Below are positions 1-13,500 of a stretch of 64,000 bases of DNA, in pieces. The translations under genes were made by a program, and so were the position numbers. Under the pieces are notes generated by a model. That model did not search any database. It had not been told where the DNA came from and saw only the letters and a list, made by a program, of their open reading frames with translations. Within the stretch, counting starts at the first letter, position 1. Each line of letters begins with the position of its first letter. The DNA is from Cynocephalus volans (taxonomy: Eukaryota > Chordata > Mammalia > Dermoptera > Cynocephalidae), in contig NC_084463.1 of NCBI RefSeq assembly GCF_027409185.1, positions 65,767,852 through 65,831,851 of the forward strand, in the 5' to 3' direction.

Positions 1-365
1 CAAGACATTTCCTCATAAATAGCTTTCCACAGTTATCTAGAAGTCAAGTTTCTGGGGCGTTCTGGAATGAATTTGCAGCAAGATCTGCTAGTGAAGCACC
101 ACAGTGGTTTCTCTACTACTGAGTGTGGCCCATGGAGTGGAAGGAACTCTTCACTGGCGGCTCCAAATCAGCCGTAAGGATAGTGGCTACTCCTTTTCTC
201 TGTTATTCATTTTTTTATTTAGAGTTCTCCTTACCTTTTGATATAAAATAGTTCACTGCTCCAATGCTGTTATAATTAATCATTCTTTATATAAACTTGC
301 CCTGTTGACCTTACTGTGTAGTTTCTCTGTCTTGATGGATCCTGACTGATAAATATTACATTCAG
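1..365 (+). repeat. Possible 3' part of an ERVL-type LTR
   Basis: The end of this stretch, around 300-355, reads like the end of an MLT2/ERVL-class LTR: a phrase resembling 'gtgtagtttctctgtcttgat' followed by a 'ggatcctgactgat' block. It sits in the 3' flank of FOLH1. No target-site duplication was found and the left end is cut by the window edge. Family assignment is from memory of consensus sequences and is weak. Confidence 0.3.
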
Positions 366-419
366 ACAAGTGAATGCTCTATATTAAGGATCTGTTGAAC
401 TCTGGCCACAGTGATACAT

Positions 420-775
420 AGAAGAAACATCAAAGGCTAAGGAAATAGTCAAGTATCAGAAAAATACACGTAGTATGATTTTATTTATAAAAAGTTCAAA
501 AACCACAGGAAGCCAAAACATGTAAAGATACAGTAATGTGTGCTAAAAGTATAAAGAAAAAGAGTAAAGATAAACCTGAAATTTAAGAAAATGATAACCT
601 CCGGCAGAAAAGGCACAATTGATCAGCAGTACGTGGAGGATCCAAACATAATGGAAATGTTTCTTTCTTAGTCTGATTATTGGGTTTACAAATGTTCATT
701 TCTATTATTTTTAACTGTACACATATGTTACATATAAACTTATATATAAATAAAATGTTTCTTAATTTAAAAATA
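420..775 (+). repeat. Old LINE-1 3' end (L1ME-like)
   Basis: A-rich, diverged sequence resembling the 3' end of ancient L1ME elements. It includes a short-exposure-type ORF2 tail phrase near 640-700 and ends in an A/T-rich tail with AATAAA near 748. No open reading frame remains. Nothing else is recognised between 776 and 1160. Confidence 0.35.
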
Positions 776-1160
776 ATAATCTCTTGTGGTAAAAAATGAC
801 TACATTTACCAGGAGTGGGATTAGATCAGAATTTCTTAATTAATATGCTAAGATAAGGTTCTTGTCACCTTGGGGTGGCCAGGCAGGGCCTGAGGAGGCC
901 TCTGGCTTGGAGCAGCCTTGTGCATTTTCCTCAGTGTGCTCTATAATAAACATGATTTTCTATGTGTGCAATCACATGAATAGAATTGGAAGTGCTATAG
1001 TAGAGTTGATATCCTAATAATTAATGCAAGGTAAGAGTTTTACTATGTTAGTCTGCTCTCTTTAATTTTAATACTTAGTTCAATATCAACTTCAGAATAA
1101 CCTTCTATAATTATAGAATAAAAAGTCTCCTTTTTTATCTACAGAGAGAAGAAAAAAATG

Positions 1161-1290
1161 GGCAAACAAACACACACACACACACACACATGAGGGTACT
1201 TCAAAAAGTTCATGGAAAGATTTGTATTCTCTTTTAATTCAATTTTTTCATAAATTTTTTGAAGTACCCTCATCTGTGTTTGTTTGTGTG
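1161..1290. repeat. Palindromic MITE-like element inside CA/TG arms
   Basis: TGAGGGTACTTCAAAAA at 1191-1207 is matched by its reverse complement at 1255-1273, with an imperfectly self-complementary centre. The termini resemble mariner-type MITE ends. The flanks also pair: CAAACAAACACACA on the left against TGTGTTTGTTTGTGTG on the right. The whole 130 bp can fold into a long hairpin. It starts about 100 bp past the FOLH1 stop codon and could lie in the 3' UTR of that gene. An ATTAAA on the minus strand at 1233-1238 falls in the loop. Confidence 0.6.
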
Positions 1291-1389
1291 TATATCCTTC
1301 AACTTTTTCAGTTAATCGATATTACCCGTCATGATTCTCTCTGAGTGATATACCATACAAATTCAACACGGGTTCTGTAAAGAACCCTT

Positions 1390-1579
1390 TTAGGCTACTT
1401 CTCTCAAAGTACCTGCTGCAGCCTGTACTGTAAAGGATGCGACAGAAATCTGTCTCTTCACTTCGCCCCAAGCTTTGGAAGGGTCCACTTTGCTTTCAAT
1501 ATCAAACAGAGCATCATAAATTCCTGGGAAGGATTCCCCTGCATACTTGTTGTGGCTGCTTGGAGCATAGATGATATGC
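1390..1579 (-). CDS. FOLH1: FOLH1 exon 19 (terminal coding exon)
   Basis: 190 nt of coding sequence. The acceptor is CAACAG before base 1579 and the first G completes a split codon. It begins [19 protein letters not shown] and ends in TLREVA then TAA (minus-strand stop at 1392-1390). It holds H689 of the charge-relay remnant and K699/Y700, which contact the glutamate side of the substrate in the human enzyme. Differences from my recollection of human are mild (Y to S, E to G, S to R near the C-terminus). The dimer-forming helical domain is complete. Confidence 0.95.
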
Positions 1580-4500
1580 CTGTTGACAAAAGAGTTTGCA
1601 GTCTATTAGTTGTCCAAATGACACACAAGAGACAAAGAGGACTCTATAATTCCTGCATTGCATATTTCTAGTTTTATGACTTGAATAAGCCACTTGTCAC
1701 TTCAATCATCTCCAAAGACTAATCTACGAAATTTGTGTTAATTAATTTTAACATTAAATAGATAATTTAAAGTGGCTCAGAGCTACAACAACAATAGCAA
1801 CAGCTGCTGATTACCTATTATGGACCATGCCTCATATTCATGAATTTACCTATGATTTTTCTAATCCTTATAAATAAACTCTATAAAGTTGATATTAGTA
1901 TTTCAGAAGAGGAAACTGTGGTCTGAGCAATTAAGTGATTAAACGATTTGTCTCAAAGCACACTGCAAATAAGTGCTGATTTGCTGCTATACCATAGTAG
2001 CCTCTGAATTATACCCACAACTGTGATCATTAAAGTCCTGTTTGTTTTCATCCCACTTACTACTGTATTTTTTTCTTCTCTTTAAAAAAGTCACAATAGG
2101 ATGCTAGAATGCTTAGCTCGAAGCATGAAGAATAATTACAAACAATTTTGTGATGTTCCACATGACCTAGTCAGAAAACTGTTTTATTGAAGAGTCTAAG
2201 GCAGTTCATGTAATAGCCCTAGAAGAGAAGAACTAACTCCAAAGTAAAGAGGTGAAGAAGTAAACAAGCACATTCATGCTGCCATTGGCAAACCAGCTAC
2301 CCTGTTTGGACGATGTCCTTGCTCCCAAACCCTTCGAGAATCCCTAGACTGAAACATGACACCATTTCCAGCTGTCTAATTATCAATTCATTCTGCAATA
2401 CTTGTTAAGAATAGCCTGGGAACAGTTGATGTTTATCAGAAATAATACAATTATCACAATTTAGGGGGAAAGAAAACCTAGATGCCAACATTAGGGGAGT
2501 GAGTAAATAAATATATATTTATTATATATTATATATTTATATATAGATTTATTAAGTGTTACGTGAATACATAAACACAAGTATATTTAACATAGGAAAG
2601 ATTAAAATTATATACACCAAAATATAAACAAGATTTTATATTTGGCTGATGGGAATGAGAAGATTTTTATTTTATTCCTGTGACTTTCTGGATCTTTTAA
2701 ATTCCCTAAAATGAACATATTTGTCTTTTATAAGAAGAAATGGAAAAAAGATACTAAAAAAGAAAGATATTCAAGAATCTACATGAAGAAACAATATAGT
2801 TTTTACTTATTGCATATATTTTGAAATTTTCTATTTGCTTGCGAGAAATCAACTATGATATTTTTCTATAGTGCAAAAAATAAGAAAATGTGACGTTATA
2901 GCAAAGAGACATACTATTTTTCTTACATATAGAAAGGCCTGCCCTGGTAACCCATAAATGCTCGTTCCAGAAACATCAGTTGATCATTCATAATTCTCAA
3001 TAACATTGGGCTAAAGAAGGAAATAAATATAGTTATAACTTCACGAAATGTATGTACTACTCAGCAAACTAAAAATTTAAAGCAAAACAAAAATATTTTA
3101 AATTACCATAAAATGCTAATTAAATAACATACATAATTACCATATTTTTAAAAATCCTATAAAATACTATTCTGCTATTTTGCTTCATATTTTATAGGTA
3201 TCTTATTATATTGCCTTATAATCATCAATTTTAGGGTTACAATGTGTTGAAATTGGTGAATATTTAATCTAGTAAGTTCTTTCCTCCTAGGCATTAAGGT
3301 GTTTTGAATTATTTGCTGTTACAATTTTATAATTCATATTTTTCTCTGAGCAGTCTTTTTCCCTCCAAACCTGAGACTCTTTCTTTAAGCAAATTCAAGA
3401 AATGGAAATACTAGGTCACAGTATCAGAACTCTATGATGGCTCTTGAAACCGTTGCAATGTGTATTTATGCCTTCCAGAAAAATGCGAGAAAAATGCAAG
3501 AGCCCCTGCTTCAGTATACCGCCTGGAGCAATGAACACAACCAACTTTTAAATTGTTTTTAATTTAATGAGAAAGTAATAATAGTATTTTCATTTCTATT
3601 TCATTTTTTGAATTATTAGTGAACTAGAATATTTTGCTATATGTGTCTTCTTTTTGAATTATTTTTCTTGTCCATTAGCGCTATTTCCAACTTTGTTCTT
3701 TTGGAATTTCTTACAAAATAAGTTTCCAACTCTTTTCTCTTTGCTTTTTAGTATTAATTTTCATATTCTGAACCATTTTAATCTTTGCAAATCTAATGGC
3801 ATCATTTTCCATTGATTTTAACTTGGCATCTTTCCTTCAAGAAATTTCCATTTTTAATAAATAATTCTTCTACACTTGTTTACGTTTGCATAAAATGTGA
3901 AGTGAGAGTCTGAATTTACTTCTTTTATTAATTTCTAACAGAGATTATATAATATTATTTATGAATAATTCTTTCCCCATTGATTTCTACTATATCCTTC
4001 ATTACAAATACTTTCTTAAATATCACTGACCCTATGTCTAAAGCATCTATTCTTATTTTTCCATGTATTCTTGTATCAGTACCCAAGGATTTGATATTTC
4101 TATCATGATATTATGTTTAATACACAGTAGATGTTCATCCTCATAATTCTACTTTTAAAAAATTTTTCCTTAGTGTTCTTACATTTTTTCTTCCATCTTT
4201 ATATTTAGCTCAAAATATATTTTATGTTTGTGATTTTATATAGAATTAATCCTAAATGATTAACATTTCCAAAAATAATGGCTTCACAGTATTTACCATT
4301 CTATATAAATAGAATTTAGCCAGCTGAAAGTGGAAATGAGGAATTCTATGTGGAGATAATGACTTCAAGAGAAGGTAGTGGGAAATTATGCTCTGAAAAT
4401 AAGGCAATTTGCTGAAGTATGATGTATTGATGGTGAAGGAACAAGAGACAAAACTGGAGAAAGCTGGGGTCACACAGTGGAGAATCATCGATACTCAGGT

Positions 4501-7500
4501 GGGCATGTTGTAACAAATCCGTTGGCACGGAGGAGGCATTGCATTTCTGAGTGGCACGGTTCTCATTCAGAATGTCGGAAGCAGGTCTTTGAGAGATATG
4601 GCAGACCTGTACAGGATTTGTTAGAGGGGAGACACAGAAAACAGCAAAAAATTTCCACAAATATTTCAGCAACAAAGAATGTCAATTAGTATTTCCTTTC
4701 AAGCATATCTATTATGTACACAACTTACAAATGTAGAACATACTTGGTTTTCTCGAAGTCTTGTAGTCTCTCACTGAACTGAGAAGCAATTTCTGTAAAA
4801 TTCTTTACTGCAGAAAAAAGTGAATCTGAAACAGAAATTGTGGTCATGAAAAGCTTAAGAATATTTCTAATGGAGTTGTTCTACAGTTCAAGAACAGGGA
4901 ACAATACAGAAAGCCATGTTCTTTTGTGTTTTACAAGGTATCTTCACTTTGTGTGTCATAAGATGTGGGAACTTACGAAATGAAAATATTTATAGGTAAA
5001 TATTTGATTATATGGAATAGCAATAAATAATAAATGAGCTAAAAACTAGGTAGGTCATTACACTTCAGAGATCAACAGAAACATATAGATAATGAAGTTG
5101 AAAGAGAAAGAGTAACATACCAAATGATACACCATATGTTTTCATTTCTTGTGGATGTTTCATTGAAATATTGTAGATTTTGTCAGCATACTTTCTTAAA
5201 ACTACAGCATAATCTCGACAGTCAAAAGGGAGCACTACAGAATTGGCTAGTTCAAACACCATCCCTCCTCGAACCTGGGCCACAGTAAGGTGATATTTAA
5301 ATGTTGGTTCATAGAACTTTTCCACCAATTCATATGTTTCATAGACACTGTGATACAGTGGATAGCTGCTGAATTTGTTTGTTTCCTACAAAAAAATAAC
5401 AAAATACATCTCTTGTAAGATAGCTTATAAGAAAATGCCTAGCGCCATGTTTACTATTAATATCAGTAAGAATGTTTGGTCAATGGTGATTAAAGGAAAG
5501 TACTTAAGCACCTACTTAGTAAGCTACTTACTAAAAGACTAATATTATAGTATTTAAACACACTTTAGGTTTGTGCCAATTAAACTATATGTGTAAATAA
5601 TGTAAATAATATTATAAAAACTCTTTTTTAAAGATACCTAAGAGGCTTGCCTTTAAAAATATAGATGTGGAAATGTTTTTAAAACTCTGAATAAACGACA
5701 GGACATTATTGTAGTTGAGTAAAAATAATTTAAGAAAACAGACAGAGAACTTTTAGAGGCAAGTAAATAAGCATTATACAATATTATACAGGGGAGTACA
5801 ATAAATCGTTTAACCACTGAAATTCTGTGGATAAACGATTCTCTGACAGGCAGTGTGCTGAAGAGTGGAGTTTGAGAGGTGAAGGGTTCAGCAGTAGATC
5901 TGAAATCTCACTAAGGACAGAGAGGGGATACTAAGACAGGTGTAAGGAAAGCCAAGAACAAACAAAAAGACAAGGAGAGGACTTTTCAAACTGTGAATTG
6001 CTGATTTATATCTTTGACCATTTTTAAGATGCTCATTTTTTTGTTATCAATATAAAAGAACACTTTATATAGCAGTGTGTTGAAGAGACTGGAACTCTGA
6101 AATTATCTTTACAGTGTTTGAATCCAATCTTCAAGACTTATTACCAAAAACTTTAGATGTTCACTTTACCTTTCTTAGCAGTAGTATTCTCATGAGTAAA
6201 ATATAGATAATATCAATATCTACCCTCACCACCACCACTATATTAGCCTTACACTCAACCTCCATGGCAGGAGATTAAAGATTTACAGTCTGAGAAGAAT
6301 AACTTTTTTCCAAAAAAGACCTATAGATACATAATGTTGGCTGTAAATCCCCAGCGGTCTTTGTCCTGTTTGGAATTGAGTTCAATATCTTTCTGCTGTT
6401 ATAGTATCCCTATTGCAATAGTCTTGAATAAAGTCCTTCTTGCCATTATAATAAGTGTCAGAAGAATTTTTTTCTTTAACAACATAGAACTGAAAAGTGA
6501 AGTTGCAGCGTAAGCATGTTATTTATAAACATAGAGGTAGGTATCAAAGAAACCAATTTTTAAAAAGTGAAAAGAGTTCATTTGATTAACAGAAATTAGT
6601 GGTGGAGTGACCATGCAAGTGAGATAATGAACCACTTTTTTTAATCATAAGCTCTTATGGTAATGACATTTTATAAACTATGTACATATGATACCTGATG
6701 AAAGTTAAACTATAAAAGTTATCATTAACAACAACAAAAGAAATCATGAATTTTATGTGTTGACGGTGTATTATAAATGCTACTTGTTGTTTAATGATTT
6801 GCTGTTTGTTTAATGATGGCAGACACAATAATATACAAAAATTCAAATATGTTTAGGTCTGTATACTGATTAATTTTGAATGATAATGAGGATACAGGAG
6901 TCATAGACAATTCCTCCATTTCCAACTGAAATGAACAAGTGAATACATTGCCATCAAAAGAAAAAATATATATATTTAAGGGAGTCCACAGAAGTTCAAG
7001 TTGGCAGACGTGAGTATTGGTACCAACTGACATGTGAATATAGGGCTCAGGATATGATATGTGGGAACTATACCATGCAGTAGGAGCACCATCAACCTCT
7101 GAGACTTCCTTCTGCTCACAAATTCCCCTATTCCTCTAATGCTTGAGTCACTTCATTGGAGTCAGAATTGTTTGTTTAATATATATTTATAAATATTTCT
7201 GAAAATTTTCCAAGCATGGAGAAATATGACAGCAACCAGATACAGGAAGCTCAGAGGTTGTCAGCCAAATTCACTGCAAGGAGGAACACTCCAAGACACA
7301 TCATAATCAAATTTTCAAAAACCAAAGACCAAGAAAGCACACTGAAAACAGCCAGAGAAAAGAAACACATGACATTCAACATAGCACCAATACTTCTGTC
7401 AGTGGATTTCTCTGTGGAGACCCTACAGGCCAGAAAAGAGTGGGATGATATATTCAAAGAGATGAAGGAAAAAGACTGTCAGTCAAGAATTTTGTATTCA

Positions 7501-10500
7501 GCAAAACTAACCTTCAAATATGAAACAGAAATAAAGTATTTGCCAGAAAAACAAAACCTAAGGGAATTCATCAACACTAGACCTGCCTTACAAGAAATGC
7601 TAAAGAGAGTTCCTCAATCTGAAAGAATAAGATATAAAGGAGCAGGAAGAAAACATTTAAGGTACACAGCTTATTAGTAATGTAAATTCACAGACAACCT
7701 CCAAATACTCCAGTGTTGTAAGGGTGGTGAATAAACTGCTTACATCTTTAGTATGAAGACTAAAAGACAAACCTAACAAGAAAATAACATATACACAACT
7801 ATATAGGACACAGGCAATATTAAAAGATGTAACTTGAAATAACACAATGTCAAAAAGTGAAGGGGAATGACGCCAAAGCCTAGAGTTGGCTTTGTTTTTT
7901 TTTTCTTAGATATCAAAATTAAGTTGTTATTAGCCTAAAATAATCTGTTATACCTATAACAAGTTTGTTTGTGAGCTTCATGGTAACCATAATACAAAAA
8001 CTTAGACATACTGAAAATAAATAGTGAGTAATCAAAATACAGTACTAGAGAAAACCACTCAATTAAAGAGGAAGACAGTAAGATCAGAAAAAAAAAAATC
8101 AACAAATCAACCAGAAAAAAAAGTAACAAAATGGCAGAATATATATCAATAATAATTCTACATGTAAATGGATTAAATGCACCAATTAAACGACACAGAC
8201 TGGCTCAATGGATTAAAAAACAAGAACATCAACTACAAGAAAATCACTTCACCTATAAAGACATGTACCATCTAAAAGTGAAGGGATGGAAAAAGATGTT
8301 TCATAAAAATGGAAACCAAAAAAGGAGCAGGAGTAGCTATACTTATTTAAGATAAAATAGACTTCAATCCAAGGAATTAATATATATATGTATTTATATA
8401 AGGAATGTTACTATACATTGATAAAGGGATCAATTCAGCAAGAGGCTATAGCAATTCTAAATATATATTCACCCAACTCTAGAGAACCCAGTTGTATAAA
8501 GCGATTACTATTGGAACTAATGCGAGAAATAGGCTCCAACACAGTAACAGTTGGTTGTTTTAACACCCTACTTTCAGCAAAGGACAGATCATCCACACAG
8601 AAAGTTAACCAGGAAACATCAGAATTAATCTCTAATCTAGGCAGATAGGACCTAACAGACATATAGAACCTTTCATCCAATGACTGCAGAATACACATTA
8701 TTCTCAGAAGCATATGGAACATTTTCATATGTTAGGTCACAAAACAAGCCTCAACAAATTTCAAAAAACTGAGATCATATCAACTGCTTTGTCAGACCAC
8801 AATGCAATAAAACTAGAAATAAACATCAAAAGGGATATTAAAAACCATGCAAACACACAGAAACTAAACAACATGCTCTTAAACAATAAACGAGTCAAAG
8901 AAGAAATAAAAAAGGAAATTAAAAAATTCCTGGAGACAAATGAAAAGAAAACATAACATACCAGAATCTAAGGGATACAACAAAAGCAATTCTAGGAGTG
9001 AAGTTTATAGCAATAAATGCCTACATCAAAGAAGAAAGACTTCAAATAAACAACCTAACATTATATCACGAGGAACTATAAAAATAAGAATGAACCAAAC
9101 CTAAAATAAATAAAAGGACAGAAATAACAAAGATCAGAGCAGAAATTAGAGATTAAAAAAATACAAAAGATTAATGAAATAAAGAGTTGGTTTTTTGAAA
9201 TGATAACGAAACTGATAAACCTTTAGCTAGACTAAAGAAGAAAAAAAGAGAGAAGACTCAAATAAGTAAAATCAGAAATGGAAAATATCACAGGAATACA
9301 AAGGATCATAAGGTATTATTATGAACAACTATATGCAAACAAACTGGAAAATCTAGAAGTAATGGATAAATTCCTGGATACAAACAACTTACCAAGGTTG
9401 AATCAGGAAGAAGGAGAAAACCTAAAAACACCAATAACCAGTAATTACATTGAATCAATAATGAAGTCTTCCAACAAAGAAAACCCTAGGACCAGACATC
9501 TTTACTGCTGAATTCTACCAAATATTTAAAGAACTAATTCCAATTCTTCTCAAACTCTTCCAAAAAATTGAAAAGAAGGGAATACCTCCAAATTCATTCT
9601 ACAAGGCCAACATTAACCTCATATGGAAACCAGAAAACATACAATGAAAAAGTTGTGAGCAATACCCCTAATGAACACAGCTGAGAAGATCCTCAACAAA
9701 ATACTAGCAAACAGAATCCAACAACACATTAAAAAAATCTATCACCATAATCAAGTGGGACAGACCCCAGGTATTTAAAGATGATTCAACACATGCAAAT
9801 CAATAAATGCGATACAGCACATCCACAGAATGAAGGGGAAAAAAAAGATCATTTCAATAGATGCATAAATGTATTTAATAAAATCCAGTATCTCTTCCTA
9901 ACAAAAACACTCAACAAACTAGGTATAGAAGAATATATCTCAACACGATAAAGACCATATATGAAAAACCCACAGCTATTATTATACAAAATGGACAAAA
10001 ATTGGAGGCTTTTCCTCTAAGATCTGGAACAAGACAAGGATGCTCACTTCTCTCACTGTTACACAACATAGTACTCGAAGTTCTAGCCAGCACAGTAAGG
10101 AGATAGAAAGCAACAAAGGGCATCTAAATTGAAAAGTAGGAAGATAAACTATCTCTATTTGCAGATGCCAAGATCATATACATAGAAAACCCAGAAAACT
10201 TCACCAAAAATTTATTAGAATTAATAAATGAATTTAATATAATGGCAGGATACAAAGTCAACACACAAATATCAATAGGTTTCTTATATCCAAATAATGA
10301 AATCGCCAAAGAAGAAATCAAAAAGTAATCCTATTCTCAATAGCTAGCAATTAAAGTAAATACCTTGGAGTAAATTGAACCAAGGAGGTGAAAGATCTAT
10401 AAAACACTGGCACAAAATATTGAAGAGGATACAAATAAATGGAAAGATATCCCACGTTCATGGGTTGGAAGAATTAACATTGTCTAAATGTCCATATCAC

Positions 10501-13500
10501 CCCAAGGTATCTACACATTCAATACAATTCCCATCAAAATACCAATCACAGAAATGGAAAAAACAATCTTAAAATTTGTATGGAACTACAAAAGACCCCA
10601 TACTGCTAAGGCAATCTTGAATAAAAACAACAAAGTTGGAGACATAACATTTCCTGACATTAAAATATTTTATAAAACTATAGTAACCAAAACAGAATGA
10701 TTCTGGAAGAAAAAGAGACCAATATGCCAATCGAACAGAATAGAGCCAGAAATAAACCTGCACACTTACAGCCAACTGATTTTGAACAAAGGTGCCAAGA
10801 CTATAGAGTGGGGAAAAGACAGCTTTTTCAATAAGTGGTGCTGGGAAGACTGGATATCCACATGCAGAAGATTGAAACTTGATTCCTATTTTTCCCATGC
10901 ACAAAAATCAACTCAAAATAGGTTAATGACCTAAATTTAAGACCCAAAACTGTGAAACTAACTAGAAGAAAACATAGCAGAAACACTATGCAAAATGGTA
11001 GTGGTCAGCACTTTTATAAGTGAGACTACAAAGGCACAGGCAATTAAAGCAGAAATACACAAATGGGACTACATAAAACTGAAAAGCTTCTGCACAGCAA
11101 GGGACACTATCAACAAAGTGAAGAGAAAACTTACTGAATGGAAGAAAGTGGTTGCAAACTACACATCAGACAAGAGGCTAATATCCAGAATATATAAGGA
11201 ACTCAACTCAACAGAAAATAATAATAATAATAATAACAACAACCCAATTAAAAGTGGGCAACAGACATTTATCAAAAGAAGATATACAAGTGGCCAACAG
11301 ACACATGAAAACATGCACAAAATTACTAATCATCAGGGAAACGCAAATTAAAATTGTAATGAGATATCATCTCACCTGAGTTAGAATACCTATTATCAAA
11401 AAGGCAGACAATAAAAAATGTTGGCGAGGATGTGGGGAAAAGGGAACTCTCCTCTTTTGTCAGTGGGAATATAAACGGGTATTGCCATTGTGGAAAACAG
11501 CATGGAAGTTCCTCAGAGAAATAAAAATTTATCTACCTTATGACCCAAATTTATCTACCTTATGACCCATCTATCCCACTACTAGGTATACATCCCAAGA
11601 AAATGAAATCAATATATCAAAAAGACATCTGCATCCCCATATGCATTGCAATGCTATTCACAATAACCAAGACATGGAATCAACCTAAATGCCCATCAAT
11701 GGACGAATGGATAAAAACCTGTCATATATATTCATAATGGGATACTATTCAGCTATAAAAATAAAAGTGATATCCTATCATTTGAAGAAACATGGATGGA
11801 ATAGAAAATTATCATGTTAAGTAATGTAATTCAGGCACAGAAAGACAAATACCGCACAATCTCTCTCGCATGTGGAATCTAATAAAAAAAATGTGATTCT
11901 CAGACTCATAGAAAGAAGTAAGAGAGTAGAATAATGGTTACCAGAGGCTGGGAGGGGAGGTGAGATTCGGTGGGAAAGAGATTTGGTGGACTAGCAGGTA
12001 GAAAACTATGCTATCTACCCTAACTGAATCATTGTGCAGTATATGCATGTATTGAAACAACACTGTATCCCACAAAATGTACAAGTAAATGTTAAAATAA
12101 AAAACATATATATTCATAAATAATCTTGAAGAAATTATTGATAGACTCACCCAATTTTTTGTATAACGTGCTCTACCTGAAGGAATTCCAAGTCTTTGGA
12201 AGAACACCTCAAAATCATTGCCAGATCCTAATTTGCTAATCCTATTAGGGGTAAAATAAGAGAATTATTTCAGAGTAATTTCTTCATCAAGTAAAGATTA
12301 AAAATCAATAAAACTAAACTTTATTCTTACTATGACAAATATAATTTTTAAGTGTACAACCTTAGACATGCAGCAAATAACGGGAGAAATATTAATTCTG
12401 ATCACAAAATACCTAAGTCTGTAACGTAATTTTGTGTAGAAGTGATATTTTATGTCATTTTTTTTTAGAGATTCCTTAAGTTGGAAAATATTTTCCTTTA
12501 GATTACTTAATTCTTCTTATCATCTAAAGTTATTATACATGATAAAGTAAAAAGAATCAACAATTTTCCAGATAATTTAGAAATGTTATGCCCTTAATAC
12601 TTAAAATTATTCATAATGTTGACATCTACAATCTCATACAACTGAGATATTTATTCCTCTTCTCTTGCTTGTGTAGATACACAGTGCTGAAGTGATGTTT
12701 ATACTTTTATTAGAGTAACCACATTTCTTAACTGTATGATGTTCAGAAAAAAATAATTACAGAGTGATGAGGGGACTGAAATATGAACAGAATTACTTTC
12801 CACCATTACCTCCATTATAATCTTTTTAAAAATCTCCTGTGTGTATATGTTACCTCTTGTTAAGAGCATCAGTTTTTGAAGACCTACAGTTAACTTCAAA
12901 ACACACAGTAACATTTTATTTGTAAACCTAAGAATTGTTTTACCTTTATGAGATTTTAGAGCATTATGAATGTTAATTTTTTAAATTATTGATTGAAATA
13001 AAATACTCTTTTATTTTCAAAACAATCACAGACTAAATTCTGTATAGAAAGTTTTGTTTGTTTGTTTACCTGGGCACACCACTGAACTCAGGTGAGGAAC
13101 TTTTCTCACTCCAGCTCTCATAAAGAGATTTGCCTTCAAAGCCTTCATCAGGGCTTTGCAGCTACACAAATTAAAACAAACAAACAAATAAAAGACAACA
13201 CTTTTAAATCAGATGTATTAAGACCTAGATAGATATCCATTAGACTGGGAGTGAATGGCTAAACTATAGATTAGCAAAACAAGGAATGTGATCCATATAT
13301 TAGCAGTCATCAAGAATTGCAGTGAGTTTCTGAAAATATGGGAAAATGCTCATGTTATCCTGTATAGATCCTGTATAGGTGCAAATACATTATAAAAATA
13401 AATGCATGAATACATAGTAAAGAAGGCTACACCAACTTATTACCAAGCCATTGTTTTTAAGTGAATGATCATATTGTATGATCTTTTGTCTATTTTTTTA

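Larger units (their letters stand above)
7200..12115 (+). mobile_element. Near full-length old LINE-1 (L1M type) in FOLH1 intron 15
   Basis: About 4.9 kb of L1 in antisense orientation to FOLH1. Order: end of ORF1 (7216-7677), a roughly 450-bp inter-ORF spacer of the kind seen in L1M elements, ORF2 from the endonuclease start (8131) through reverse transcriptase to the C-terminal region (about 11760), then a 3' UTR with an A-rich end near 12100. All frames are broken many times. A small tandem copy of about 20 bp occurs near 11528-11567. The length and long spacer suggest an older lineage than the L1s at 28 and 59 kb. Confidence 0.85.

Noticed and set aside
1170-1190. CA repeats and other short arrays as possible CRISPR-like arrays
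   Set aside because: They are simple microsatellites with no spacers; the window is a mammalian genome.
7216-7677. 153-codon open frame that could be taken for a host gene
   Set aside because: Its second half matches L1 ORF1p and it lies directly upstream of an L1 ORF2 relic.
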